Source: SIAJ01 sp963773845 (GTDB lineage Bacteria; Planctomycetota; Planctomycetia; Gemmatales; Gemmataceae). From it: a DNA stretch of 64,000 nucleotides. Of this stretch, positions 26,530-35,186 are shown in pieces. The position numbers and the translations under genes were made by a program. The stretch covers positions 558,001 through 622,000 of the forward strand of contig CAVZCU010000009.1 in the NCBI GenBank assembly GCA_963773845.1. Direction: 5' to 3'. Every line of letters begins with the position of its first letter. Position 1 is the first letter of the stretch. A model generated the notes under the pieces. That model was not told the DNA's origin. It worked only from the letters and a program-made list of their open reading frames with translations, and did no database searches.

Positions 26530-26830
26530 CGAAACAAGATCGACGTTCAAATTCCTTTGAGCCGTGAATCCCCGGTGACGGGGACGCACTCGTTTCCGTA
26601 CCGATCGTCATAACTGATGCGGTCGTTGTTCCTTTCCCATCTTCACTGTCATTCCCTGCCGACTCTGCCCGCACGTATTGGTCGAATGCACCGTAACGTG
26701 TATAAAAGAAGTGACTCACGCAAGTGTGGCAGCGATTAATTGCCGGGTAACGCAGGCAGGAGGCACGCGACCGGGAAGAATCGGCGACTTTGAGCACGCC
26801 GTCGGGTCGATCCATGTGGCAGAATCATGG
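26530..26830. other. Intergenic stretch without recognisable feature
   Basis: About 300 bases between the lipoprotein and HEAT genes. I see a short ccccggtgacgggg palindrome at about 26569 and no other structured element; the open frame crossing part of it looks non-coding. Confidence 0.4.
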
Positions 26831-27757
26831 ATGAGCCCATTCACAACGGTGAAACCGGTCACGGAGTCGAGTATCTTGCGAACCCCACTGCTATGGGCAA
26901 TTCTGGTCACCCTGACCATCAGCGCCACCTCCGAGGCGGGCCTGTTTCGCCGGACGCCGAAGCCCGATGCCGCGACTTACGTTCCTTCGTTGATCGAACT
27001 TTTGAAGTCATCCACCGACGATCGGGCACGGGCATCCGCGGCCAACGCGCTGCGCGAGTTCGACGCCAAGACCTTTCCCGAGATTCTTCCGACTCTGATT
27101 GATGCCCTCACCAGTGATAAGAGTGCAACCGTTCGAGCGGAGGCCGCCGAGACTCTAGGGAAGATTCGACCGGTTACCGCTCAGGCTGGGTACGCTCTAG
27201 AGCAAGCCAAAGACGATGCGAGCTTCAAAGTACGGGCGGCAGCGCGAGTCGCTCTGCTTCAATACCGAATCCTCGGCATCTTTACGGGCGTGAAGAACGA
27301 CGTGGCGATGCAGTCCTCCGAACCGCCGCTCGCGGCGGAAACCGGCGTCAAGAGCGTTCCGAGTACCAGCGTATTGCGGCCGACGCACCAGCCCGGTCCC
27401 GTGACCGGGCCTGTGGAGCCGCCGGTTCTTACCAAGCCGCCGACGATTGCTTCGCCGGTGATTGGCCCGCAAGTCGTTGGCCCCAAGCTCAAGCCGGAGA
27501 CGATCGAACCACCGGTTGCTGACCCGGCCAGACGCGGCCCGACGTTGGTGGCGCAACCGAAGAAGCCGGCGCCAGTGATCACGATTCCCACCTCGCCAGT
27601 GCGCGAGTCGACCATTCCCGTTCCGACGATTCCGAAGCCGCGTTTGCCGATGCTGCCGGCGCCCAAGGAATTGCCCGCCGATCTCGGCAAGCCGGCCGAC
27701 AAGCCGCCGATCAAGGCGGCCGGCGAGGGGCCGACTTTAGGCCCTCCGCCAAAGTAA
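26831..27757 (+). CDS. Secreted HEAT-repeat protein with Pro-rich tail
   Basis: A 308-residue protein. It has a signal peptide-like N-terminus (LLWAILVTLTISATSEA), then HEAT repeats (SLIELLKSSTDDRARASAA; LIDALTSDKSATVRAEAAE; AKDDASFKVRAAARVALL) at about 45-140. The long low-complexity tail is rich in Pro, Val, Ile and Thr (multiple GP, PP and IP-type pairs). HEAT repeats bind proteins; the tail may cross the periplasm. Function unknown. The start at 26831 fits the signal peptide. Confidence 0.72.
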   Translation: MSPFTTVKPVTESSILRTPLLWAILVTLTISATSEAGLFRRTPKPDAATYVPSLIELLKSSTDDRARASAANALREFDAKTFPEILPTLIDALTSDKSATVRAEAAETLGKIRPVTAQAGYALEQAKDDASFKVRAAARVALLQYRILGIFTGVKNDVAMQSSEPPLAAETGVKSVPSTSVLRPTHQPGPVTGPVEPPVLTKPPTIASPVIGPQVVGPKLKPETIEPPVADPARRGPTLVAQPKKPAPVITIPTSPVRESTIPVPTIPKPRLPMLPAPKELPADLGKPADKPPIKAAGEGPTLGPPPK

Positions 27758-27768
27758 TGCCAGATTTG

Positions 27769-27850
27769 GCGAGCCGAGCGGCGTGAGCCGCCGGGTGATG
27801 TCCAAGCTCTTCGCGATGCATTACCCGGCGGCTCACGCCGCTCCGCTCGC
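27769..27850. repeat. Inverted repeat between convergent genes
   Basis: Arms 27769-27795 and 27823-27850 are complementary over about 27 bases with one bulge. It lies exactly between the stops of the HEAT gene (27757) and the MoxR gene (27865), so it may act as a two-way terminator; no T-run was identified. Confidence 0.8.
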
Positions 27851-27864
27851 TTCGTTAAGCCTGG

Positions 27865-28863
27865 TTACTTCTTCCCTTCCGTCTCCGGCACGTCCTGCAC
27901 GATCTGGGCCAGGATGGTGTCCGCCGCGATGTTTTCGGCTTGGGCCTCGAAGTTCAGCAGGATCCGATGACGCATCGCGGGGAGATAGGCGTTGCGGATG
28001 TCCTCGAAGCTCACATTGAATCGGCCGTTCAACAGCGCTTGCACTTTGGACGCCAGGACCAATGCCTGCACTCCGCGTGGACTGCCGCCGCAACGAACGT
28101 ACCGATTGGCCACCTCTGTCGCGAACTCGTTTTGCGGATGGCTCGCAAGCAATAGCCGGATCGCGTAATCCTGGACGGGCGGAGCCACCAGCACTTCGCG
28201 AATGAATCCCTGCCAGCGAACGATTTCAACTCCGTCCATGATCTTTTCGGGTCGCGGCAGCTCGTTCCGCGTCGTGCGATCGAGGATGAGATTCAAATCG
28301 TCGCGCGTGCTGAATGGGACCAGCAACTTGAAAAAGAAGCGATCGAGCTGGGCTTCGGGGAGTGGATACGTTCCTTCTTGCTCGATCGGGTTCTGCGTTG
28401 CCAGGACGAAAAAGGGTTCCTCCAGCTTGTGATGCGTGCCGCCGATCGTGACGCTGTGCTCCTGCATCGCTTCCAGAAGCGCCGACTGCGTTTTCGGGGT
28501 CGCGCGATTGATTTCGTCGGCGAGCAGGATCTGTGCGAAGATCGGGCCGGCCTGGAACGCGAATCGCCGTGAACCTTCGTGCTCGGTAATGATGTTGGTT
28601 CCGAGGATATCGGACGGCATTAAATCCGGCGTGAACTGCACGCGAGCGAACTTGAGGTCGAGCACTTGCGCCAGCGTGCGCACCAGGAGGGTCTTGCCCA
28701 GGCCCGGAACTCCTTCCAGCAAGACATGCCCGCCAACGAACAGGCAGGTCAATACGCCCTGGACGACCTCGGGCTGGCCGACGATGACTTTGCCGATCTC
28801 GTCGCGGACCTTCGCAAAGCGGTCGCGGAACTGTTTGGCTTGTTCGATGATTTCGGTGGACAT
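27865..28863 (-). CDS. MoxR-family AAA+ ATPase
   Basis: A 332-residue MoxR-type chaperone ATPase. Walker A is GVPGLGKT, Walker B LLADEINRA; sensor 1 is ATQNPIEQEGTYPLPEAQLD (in two parts of 20 or fewer residues) and the sensor 2 region is SPRGVQAL. MoxR proteins usually remodel VWA-domain partners and mature metal enzymes. Here it stands alone: no DUF58 or VWA gene is adjacent, though VWA and DUF4175-like genes occur elsewhere in the window. Confidence 0.93.
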   Translation of the reverse strand: MSTEIIEQAKQFRDRFAKVRDEIGKVIVGQPEVVQGVLTCLFVGGHVLLEGVPGLGKTLLVRTLAQVLDLKFARVQFTPDLMPSDILGTNIITEHEGSRRFAFQAGPIFAQILLADEINRATPKTQSALLEAMQEHSVTIGGTHHKLEEPFFVLATQNPIEQEGTYPLPEAQLDRFFFKLLVPFSTRDDLNLILDRTTRNELPRPEKIMDGVEIVRWQGFIREVLVAPPVQDYAIRLLLASHPQNEFATEVANRYVRCGGSPRGVQALVLASKVQALLNGRFNVSFEDIRNAYLPAMRHRILLNFEAQAENIAADTILAQIVQDVPETEGKK

Positions 28864-28981
28864 GGTGATCCGCGCTTTCCCCTTGGCTCGTCGCGATTTG
28901 GGATCATGATAGCGAATCCGTCAGCGGCCTAGCCGATAGCTGGCCTTGTTCCTGTTGCCCCGCCGCTGATAAACTTCGGCC

Positions 28982-30508
28982 ATGTGGTCATCTTTGCCTC
29001 GGTCTCGCGCCCAACACGCATTTGTCGCGGCTCTCTTGCTCGTGCTCGCCGTCGTGAGCGTTCAGTACAGCGTGAAGGTGCTCACGCCACGGAAGGACGG
29101 GCTGACCCAATCGGCGATCCTGCGCTGGGCCGAGCAGATCCGCGGCATGCAAGACGGCGAGAACATCTTTGCCAAGTACAACTATCCGAATCCCCCGATA
29201 ATGCCGCAGATGCTCGTGCCCCTCGCACAGCTTGCGGAGGTCAGCCCGTTGGCTGCGGCCCTAACTTGGTTCTATCTAAAAGTCGGACTGTTCCTCGTCT
29301 GCGTCGTGTGGGCATTCCGCCTCGTGGAATCCCCCAATCAACCGATCCCCGCCTGGGCAAAAGCACTGACCATCGTTTTGAGTATCCGGCCCATTCTCGG
29401 CGATCTCACGCACGGCAACATCAACATCTTCATTCTGTTTCTCGTGATGGCGTCGCTGTACTCGTTCTCCCGCGGTCGCGATCGGCTTTCCGGATTGCTG
29501 CTGGCGCTGGCGATCGCATGCAAGGTCACCCCCGCCCTGTTCGTCGTCTACTTCCTTTACAAGCGAGCCTGGGGCGTTCTGATTGGTTGCGCGATCGGTC
29601 TCGTCTTGTTCTTCTTCGTTGTGCCGTCGCTGATATTCGCCGCGCAGAGCGGATCGCTGGCCGCGGGGTGGGAACGGAACTGGTCGGCACTCACGGCCTG
29701 GATTGACGGCATGATCGTGCCGTATCTCGTTCACGGCATCGTGACCCCGGAAAAGGAAAACCAATCTCTACCGGGCGTGCTGACGCGACTGTTGACGCAC
29801 TCCCCGTCGTTCTCGGCCTGGGTGGACAACGTCTATGTCCCGCTCGCCTACCACAATATCGCCAACCTGGACTCGGCGACGATCAAGCGAATCGTTCAGG
29901 GCTGCCAGGTGCTTTTCGTGGCGATCATGGTGCTCGTTTGCCGAGCGCCGGTACGGACAAAAGGAATCTCTCCCGCCGAGGTGCGTCGCGGTTGGCGGTT
30001 GGCGGCCGAGTATTCGATCGTCCTCGTGGGAATGTTGCTCTTCAGCGAGCGAACCTGGAAGCACCATTGCGTGACGTTGCTGTTGCCGTTCGCGGTCTTG
30101 TGCTATGCGATGTCGGAGTGGTTTCCCGTTCGAGCCCGGCGAGCCGCGGTCATCGCCGCCGGACTGGCCGCACTCTTAATGTTGTCCACTGCCTCGGGGC
30201 TATTTGGCAACGATTCACCGAAGGCCCAGGAAACCTTCGATGCGATGAAAGTGACCGTCGGTCCGGCCGCCTATGTGGCCGCCTTTGAGCCGGCCGTTCA
30301 ATCGGAGGCGACGGCCGACCTCGGGCTGGTGCCCGATTCGCCCGGCAAAATAGCCCAGGTATATGGCGCCTATATGGGTGCGTTTATTGCGTTGCTGGCA
30401 GGTTTGATGGTCGTTCTCAAGCGGTCATCGGGTGATTCGGCTGTGGGACGGATTTGTAATCCGTCCGCTGGGACAGGCAGGACGGATTGCAAATCCGTCC
30501 TACAGTGA
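28982..30508 (+). CDS. GT87-like polyprenol-mannose glycosyltransferase
   Basis: A 508-residue polytopic membrane protein of the DUF2029/GT-C type. About ten hydrophobic helices are visible; landmark segments are YPNPPIMPQMLVPLA in the first loop, GNINIFILFLVMASLYSF, and LALAIACKVTPALFVVYFL. GT87 enzymes use polyprenol-linked sugars to extend periplasmic glycans. The last about 20 codons (GRICNPSAGTGRTDCKSVLQ) are encoded by two copies of a palindromic repeat. The true ancestral C-terminus therefore probably lay near residue 488. Confidence 0.83.
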   Translation: MWSSLPRSRAQHAFVAALLLVLAVVSVQYSVKVLTPRKDGLTQSAILRWAEQIRGMQDGENIFAKYNYPNPPIMPQMLVPLAQLAEVSPLAAALTWFYLKVGLFLVCVVWAFRLVESPNQPIPAWAKALTIVLSIRPILGDLTHGNINIFILFLVMASLYSFSRGRDRLSGLLLALAIACKVTPALFVVYFLYKRAWGVLIGCAIGLVLFFFVVPSLIFAAQSGSLAAGWERNWSALTAWIDGMIVPYLVHGIVTPEKENQSLPGVLTRLLTHSPSFSAWVDNVYVPLAYHNIANLDSATIKRIVQGCQVLFVAIMVLVCRAPVRTKGISPAEVRRGWRLAAEYSIVLVGMLLFSERTWKHHCVTLLLPFAVLCYAMSEWFPVRARRAAVIAAGLAALLMLSTASGLFGNDSPKAQETFDAMKVTVGPAAYVAAFEPAVQSEATADLGLVPDSPGKIAQVYGAYMGAFIALLAGLMVVLKRSSGDSAVGRICNPSAGTGRTDCKSVLQ

Positions 30509-30540
30509 ATTGGCGGTAGGTCGGATTGGCAATCCGTCCT
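30447..30540. repeat. Three palindromic repeats overlapping a gene end
   Basis: Palindromes at 30447-30466, 30479-30501 and 30517-30540 share the ggacggatt...aatccgtcc core with the array at 26054-26226. The first two lie inside the 3' end of the GT87-like frame, whose TGA at 30506 follows the second copy. Confidence 0.9.
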
Positions 30541-30647
30541 GCAACTCTCCCGGCAGGCTGCGCTTCGACCGCTGGCTAATCTCTGCCATCCTTCCGGGAT
30601 GCACGGAGGACAAACGCACGCTTGGCGCTCCGCCGCGACTGCTCGTG

Positions 30648-33059
30648 TCACCGTTGTTTTGCCGAAGAATTGTCGGCCAACCAGGCGTCCCAATAACCCC
30701 TCTTTCGCGTATCGGTTGCTCCATCGAATTCCGCTTTTGAAATGCGACCCAGAGCGTCCTTGAGTCTTGCCCGGGCATCGGCAGCTTGCTGGGACCAGTT
30801 AGCAGCGCTGGGCTCGTCTTTCGAATCGCTGGCGAACCGGGCGGCGTACGTGCAACAACGGGACAGATCGCGAAGAGCTTCCAATTCCTCAATTCGCCCC
30901 CGATAGCGCTTGGCTAACTTCTCGCACCGAGCCGCACAGTCCGGGTAATCGCCTAGCCAGTACGCACAGTCGGCCGCCCAGAACGAGGTGCTTTTGACGA
31001 CAGCCGGATCGATGGCGTTGGGGGCACTTCGAAACAGCTCCTCGGCCTGACAGAATTGCTGGTAAGCGCCGAGCATCATGGCGTCGTAGGTCTTTTGCGA
31101 CAGGTCGATGCGATTGAGAAGCTTAATCTCTTCGTCCACCTTGAGGGCAGGCAAGCGGGCCGTGAGCCGCTCGGCCTTGATTTGCTCGATGGCGGCCCGA
31201 TCGGTCTTGATCGTGCGCGCCGCGTCATAGGCAAAGTGCCGTAAGACCTGGCCATAGTGGTAACGGCCTCGCGCGGTCCGATTGCTCCGTGGATAAGTCT
31301 CGATCGCGGACTTCAGATTCGTTTCGGCCTCTCGCCATTCCTTGCGAACGAGGTGAATTTCGCCAATCAGGAAGAGCGCCTCTTCGTGCGCGGCCGGGTC
31401 GGCGGTTGGCGTGCGCCCGAATACTTCATGCAGGGCCCGGAGCGCATTGGCCCCGCCTTTGTTGGGATCGGATTCGTACGAGAACGCCGCGACACGAATG
31501 CAGGAGCGGTCCTGCGCCGGGCCGGGCCGGCCGGATGCATTCTGAAAAGCAATGCGGGCTTGCTCCGAATCGCCGGCTGCGAGATAAATGTCACCGATTT
31601 CCGCCCAGGCCTGGCCCAGGCGCTCTTCCGGATAGTCCGCCAAATGGCTGGCGGACTCGGCAAGTTTTTGCAGGGCGATCGGTCGATCGCCGGCTTTGAG
31701 GTAGAGGCCGGCGGCTTTCCGCAAGCAGTCGGCCTTGTCGGCGGCCGAGCGAAGAGCAAGCCCGCCGGCGACGCAGGCATCGGCCGCGGCGCGGTAATGC
31801 TCCTTGGCATCGTCGGGATTGATGGAATCGTGGACTAACGCCTTGGCCCAGCATTCCTGCGCATCAATGAGCAACCGATGATGATCGTCGTCGGGGATGA
31901 CTTTACCGTAGAGCTTGGCGATGCGAACCGCGAGTGCGAATTCGCCGTCGGCGAATGCCTTTTGATACGCAGCCTGAATGACGCGCCGGGAGTCCTTGTT
32001 GGGGATGAGTTTTCGAAGCCCGTCGGGAACGGTCCCCGCGTATGCCCGTTCGAGATTGGTGATGGCGGCGTCCTTGACGGCGCTCGTGTCGCTTAACGCC
32101 CGCTCGGCCCGCCGAAACCAGGCGGCTCGTGCCTCGGGGCGATCGTCGTTGGGCAGATCGGTATTGTCGACCCGACCCAGCCTGGCATTGACTTCGGCGC
32201 GCATGGCCACGGCCTCGGCACGCTGGTCGTCGGTCGCGCCCTTCATCTCACAAACTTTGTCGAGCTGCTTGAGAGCGCCGGTCCAGTCTTCCGCTGTCCG
32301 AGCGGACGCGGCCAACATGAGCAAGGCCCTGGCGTAGAGATCGGGAGGCGCATCCGGCCCGACGCGTTGCAACACTTCCTTGGCTTGGGCGCCTTCGCCG
32401 AGTTTGGCGTGCAACTCGGCCAGTCGGATCCGACATTTGTTAATGCTGCTGGCATCGGCCCGCGGCGTGGCATGCTTGAGGAAGTTCTGAAGATCGTCTC
32501 TCTCGGCGGCTTCGTCCGGCGGCGACGCCTTGTGATGTAAATCCGCCAGCAGGCGATATCCCTCCGAGGGATCGTCCCCGGCGGAGACATACTTCGTCAG
32601 GTACTCGATCGTTCGATTGGGATCGGCGCCTTCGACATGGCACCAGGCGCGAGCGAGTCGATAGCGCAGCTTTTTTTGATCCGGCAGCGGCAAATCGTAC
32701 CCGGCAGCGTCTTCGAGGTCGCGTCGCGCTTTGGCCCATAGTTCCTTGGACTCGGAGTCGGGCATGGCCTCGGCCAGAGCGACGTAGGCGCTACCCGTGA
32801 GATATTTGGCCCGGGGGAGTAAATCGGCGGGCGGATCGGCGTCGGGCACTTTGCGGAGAGCGGCACGCACCTGATCGGGGTCGGGCGGCCAGCGATCCAC
32901 GGCCGGGCGAAGCGCGACCATCGCTTTTTCATAGCGCTCGGCGACGGAGGGCCGAATGCGATCGCCCCAGTGCCACAGGGCCAGCAAAGCGCCGAGCCCA
33001 ACGAGAAACGTGGGAAGTTGCCAGAGACGGCGGGAAGCGGGGGCCGGATCCGTGGCCAT
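30648..33059 (-). CDS. Large membrane-anchored TPR protein
   Basis: An 803-residue protein with one N-terminal membrane anchor (LPTFLVGLGALLALWHW, about 14-30) and a long series of TPR-type helix pairs. Examples are AREVLQRVG-type units, AGLYLKAGDRPIALQKL, EIGDIYLAAGDSEQARIAF, and IGEIHLVRKEWREAETNLK. It ends in a Lys/Arg-rich segment. Likely a periplasm-facing scaffold; no catalytic domain is seen. The Met at 33059 is preferred to the frame start at 33119, which precedes the anchor by an unlikely stretch. Confidence 0.8.
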   Translation of the reverse strand: MATDPAPASRRLWQLPTFLVGLGALLALWHWGDRIRPSVAERYEKAMVALRPAVDRWPPDPDQVRAALRKVPDADPPADLLPRAKYLTGSAYVALAEAMPDSESKELWAKARRDLEDAAGYDLPLPDQKKLRYRLARAWCHVEGADPNRTIEYLTKYVSAGDDPSEGYRLLADLHHKASPPDEAAERDDLQNFLKHATPRADASSINKCRIRLAELHAKLGEGAQAKEVLQRVGPDAPPDLYARALLMLAASARTAEDWTGALKQLDKVCEMKGATDDQRAEAVAMRAEVNARLGRVDNTDLPNDDRPEARAAWFRRAERALSDTSAVKDAAITNLERAYAGTVPDGLRKLIPNKDSRRVIQAAYQKAFADGEFALAVRIAKLYGKVIPDDDHHRLLIDAQECWAKALVHDSINPDDAKEHYRAAADACVAGGLALRSAADKADCLRKAAGLYLKAGDRPIALQKLAESASHLADYPEERLGQAWAEIGDIYLAAGDSEQARIAFQNASGRPGPAQDRSCIRVAAFSYESDPNKGGANALRALHEVFGRTPTADPAAHEEALFLIGEIHLVRKEWREAETNLKSAIETYPRSNRTARGRYHYGQVLRHFAYDAARTIKTDRAAIEQIKAERLTARLPALKVDEEIKLLNRIDLSQKTYDAMMLGAYQQFCQAEELFRSAPNAIDPAVVKSTSFWAADCAYWLGDYPDCAARCEKLAKRYRGRIEELEALRDLSRCCTYAARFASDSKDEPSAANWSQQAADARARLKDALGRISKAEFDGATDTRKRGYWDAWLADNSSAKQR

Positions 33060-33182
33060 CGGGGTGCATCCTGCGCGCGGAAGCCGACTGTCTCCGCGTG
33101 CATCGTGCCGCGGGAACATCGGGCCGCGTACTCTAGGCAGATTTGCGAGCTTGTGTCAAGGCGAAGAGTTCGATGGTTCGAT

Positions 33183-33249
33183 GGCGAGCCGAACGCCATC
33201 AGGCGTCGGGTGTTGTCTTTGCCCGACGCCTGACGGCGTTCGGCTCGCC
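33183..33249. repeat. Near-perfect 28-base inverted repeat
   Basis: Arms 33183-33210 and 33222-33249 match over 28 bases with one mismatch; loop 11 bases. It lies between the codirectional hydrolase (ends 33280) and TPR gene (starts 33059). Confidence 0.9.
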
Positions 33250-33279
33250 TTCAAGGGGCACTTCGCCGTCGGTGGACGA

Positions 33280-34335
33280 CTAATGCGATCGAAAAAACGT
33301 GATCGCCGAATTCATCGCCTGATCCACCGAGGTCATGTGGTTCCCCACCACTTCGACTGCCTGCACGTCCTTTCCCGCTTGCTGGGCCTTTTCCGCAAGC
33401 TTTCGCGTACTGAATTTGAAAAGCGGCTCTTGATCGCCCCAATAGAGACGGGCGGGACACTTGAAGCTCTTCGGGAATGCGAGTGGCGAGCGCATCACCA
33501 TCTCGTTAAAGTCCGATTGATCGAAGGGAATCAACTCTTCCTGATCGCGGACCCAAGCCGGCTGATCCGGCGAACCGGAGAAGGAGGCGCATGCCCGAAA
33601 GCGCGTCGATGTCATGGCGCTCAGCATCGCCAGCGTTCCGCCCACGCTGTGACCGGCGACAAATATGCGCTTGGGGTCAACGCCCGGCGTTTTGGCAAGC
33701 ACTTCGGCGGCGGCGAGCACGTCGTCCACCTCGTCGTAGAACATCGAATACCAGCCCGGCTGACCGTTCTCCGCACGCAGCATGGGAGTCATCGTGACGA
33801 AGCCGGCATCGCGGAACGGTTTACATTGGTCCCAGTCCTCCACGGAAAAGGAGAACCCGCCGTGGAGAAATAGAACGGCGGGTTTCAATCCGCCATTCTT
33901 GTCGCGCGGATCCGGAGGGTTAATCCACGCCTTGAGCTTGAGGTCGCCGGATGTATAAGTCACTTCCTTGACGCCGGGGGGCGGCAGTTCCTTGTCCCAC
34001 GGCTGCGGCGCTGCTCGCTGGACAATCAGATTTGTTTTGAACGTCTTGCGGGCGTCGGCGTAGTCCTGCGTTTGTTCCGGGAAGTCGGTGGGCTTCACCT
34101 GGTACCACACCAGGGCGATAATTCCCCCACAGCCTCCCACGACGACTAAGCCCACAATCGCCAGGATGATCAGGATCCACTTCGTGCTGGAACTGCGATT
34201 CGATCGCGAGCCGCTGCCGTGTACGCGGACCATGGCCCGGCAATCGGGGCATTGAGCATGCCCAATGCGATAATCCTCCCGATCGAGTTCGAATCGCGTG
34301 CGGCATTCGGGGCAACGAATAGTCGGAACTGGCAT
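33280..34335 (-). CDS. Membrane-anchored alpha/beta hydrolase with zinc finger
   Basis: A 351-residue protein in three parts. Residues about 8-37 are an MJ0042-type zinc finger (CPEC...CPDC) with RFELD between. Residues 56-82 form a membrane helix (WILIILAIVGLVVVGGCGGI). The rest is an alpha/beta hydrolase resembling S9 prolyl oligopeptidases/acyl hydrolases: LFLHGGF oxyanion strand, GHSVGGTLA nucleophile elbow, and a late Asp (WGDQEPLF) and His (GNHMTS). The catalytic triad looks complete. Substrate unknown. The Met at 34335 precedes the zinc finger directly. Confidence 0.85.
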   Translation of the reverse strand: MPVPTIRCPECRTRFELDREDYRIGHAQCPDCRAMVRVHGSGSRSNRSSSTKWILIILAIVGLVVVGGCGGIIALVWYQVKPTDFPEQTQDYADARKTFKTNLIVQRAAPQPWDKELPPPGVKEVTYTSGDLKLKAWINPPDPRDKNGGLKPAVLFLHGGFSFSVEDWDQCKPFRDAGFVTMTPMLRAENGQPGWYSMFYDEVDDVLAAAEVLAKTPGVDPKRIFVAGHSVGGTLAMLSAMTSTRFRACASFSGSPDQPAWVRDQEELIPFDQSDFNEMVMRSPLAFPKSFKCPARLYWGDQEPLFKFSTRKLAEKAQQAGKDVQAVEVVGNHMTSVDQAMNSAITFFRSH

Positions 34336-34450
34336 ACGCGGTCCAGGGAAAACGGCTGTGAGTCTGGAATGACAATTGTAAGACGTGAAGAATCGGATCA
34401 CAACGGCGAGCAGGCTTGCGAGCGGCGTACCAAATGGTCAGAATGAGTCG

Positions 34451-35092
34451 ATGGGAGAGTACGCCGTGATTGCCACCTACGAGCAGCGCTTGAACCGGGA
34501 CTTGAATTGGGCACTCCGCGAGGGCAGTATGCACTTCGACGAGCACAGCGCTGTCCACGACACGCTCCGCCGCATTGCCGCTCGATTAAATGGACTGGGC
34601 ATTTCCTATGCGATTGTCGGCGGCATGGCGATGTTCTTTCATGGCTTCCGGCGGTTTACGGAAGACGTGGACATTCTGGTCACGAAGCCGGGTCTTGAAG
34701 AAATACACCGGCAGCTCGAGGGCCTGGGTTACGTTCCGCCATTTCAAGGCAGCAAGCAACTGCGCGACACCGAATCCGGAGTGAAGATCGAGTTCCTGGT
34801 CACCGGCGAATTTCCGGGGGACGGTAAGCCGAAAGCGGTGGCGTTCCCCGATCCGAATTCCGTAGCGATCGAACTATCGGGCTTCGCATGCGTCAATCTC
34901 CCCACACTCATTCAACTGAAATTGGCGTCTGGAATCAGTGCTCCCCATCGTCTGAAGGACTTGGCGGATGTGCAAGAACTCATCCGCGTCCTGAAGCTTC
35001 CGCGAGACGTCAGCACACAACTCGATCCGTCCGTGCGCGCCAAGTACGCAGAGCTTTGGGACGCGGTTCATCAGGCTTCTGATCTGGAATAG
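34451..35092 (+). CDS. Nucleotidyltransferase-fold protein (AbiEii/MNT-like)
   Basis: A 213-residue protein of the DNA polymerase beta-like nucleotidyltransferase superfamily. The core is YAIVGGMAMFFHGFRRFTED with VDILV following (GG motif plus Asp-x-Asp), then a third acidic position in VKIEFLVTG. Similar proteins serve as type IV toxins or stand-alone NTases. No cognate antitoxin gene lies beside it. The N-terminus may instead start at the Met at 34529, which has GAGGG upstream. It overlaps the hydrolase promoter region, which is divergent. Confidence 0.72.
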   Translation: MGEYAVIATYEQRLNRDLNWALREGSMHFDEHSAVHDTLRRIAARLNGLGISYAIVGGMAMFFHGFRRFTEDVDILVTKPGLEEIHRQLEGLGYVPPFQGSKQLRDTESGVKIEFLVTGEFPGDGKPKAVAFPDPNSVAIELSGFACVNLPTLIQLKLASGISAPHRLKDLADVQELIRVLKLPRDVSTQLDPSVRAKYAELWDAVHQASDLE

Positions 35093-35127
35093 CCCGGGCT
35101 GCTTGCTATAACGTCGATTCGACCTTG

Positions 35128-35154
35128 GCCCGCCCTCTGTCACTATGGGCGGGC
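35128..35154 (+). terminator. Hairpin terminator-like element
   Basis: A perfect 8-base stem gcccgccc/gggcgggc with an 11-base loop, followed by attt and a pyrimidine-rich stretch. It lies between the nucleotidyltransferase stop and the ahcY start, 32 bases before the latter. It could terminate the upstream transcript or control ahcY. Confidence 0.55.
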
Positions 35155-35186
35155 ATTTCCGTTTCTCATGACTAGGAACCGGTTCG

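Noticed and set aside
34451..35092. Complete AbiE toxin-antitoxin pair
   Set aside because: No antitoxin-type gene overlaps or adjoins the nucleotidyltransferase-like gene.
35093..35186. SAH or SAM riboswitch before ahcY
   Set aside because: Only a simple hairpin resembling a terminator is visible; conserved riboswitch core features are not recognisable in under 100 bases.
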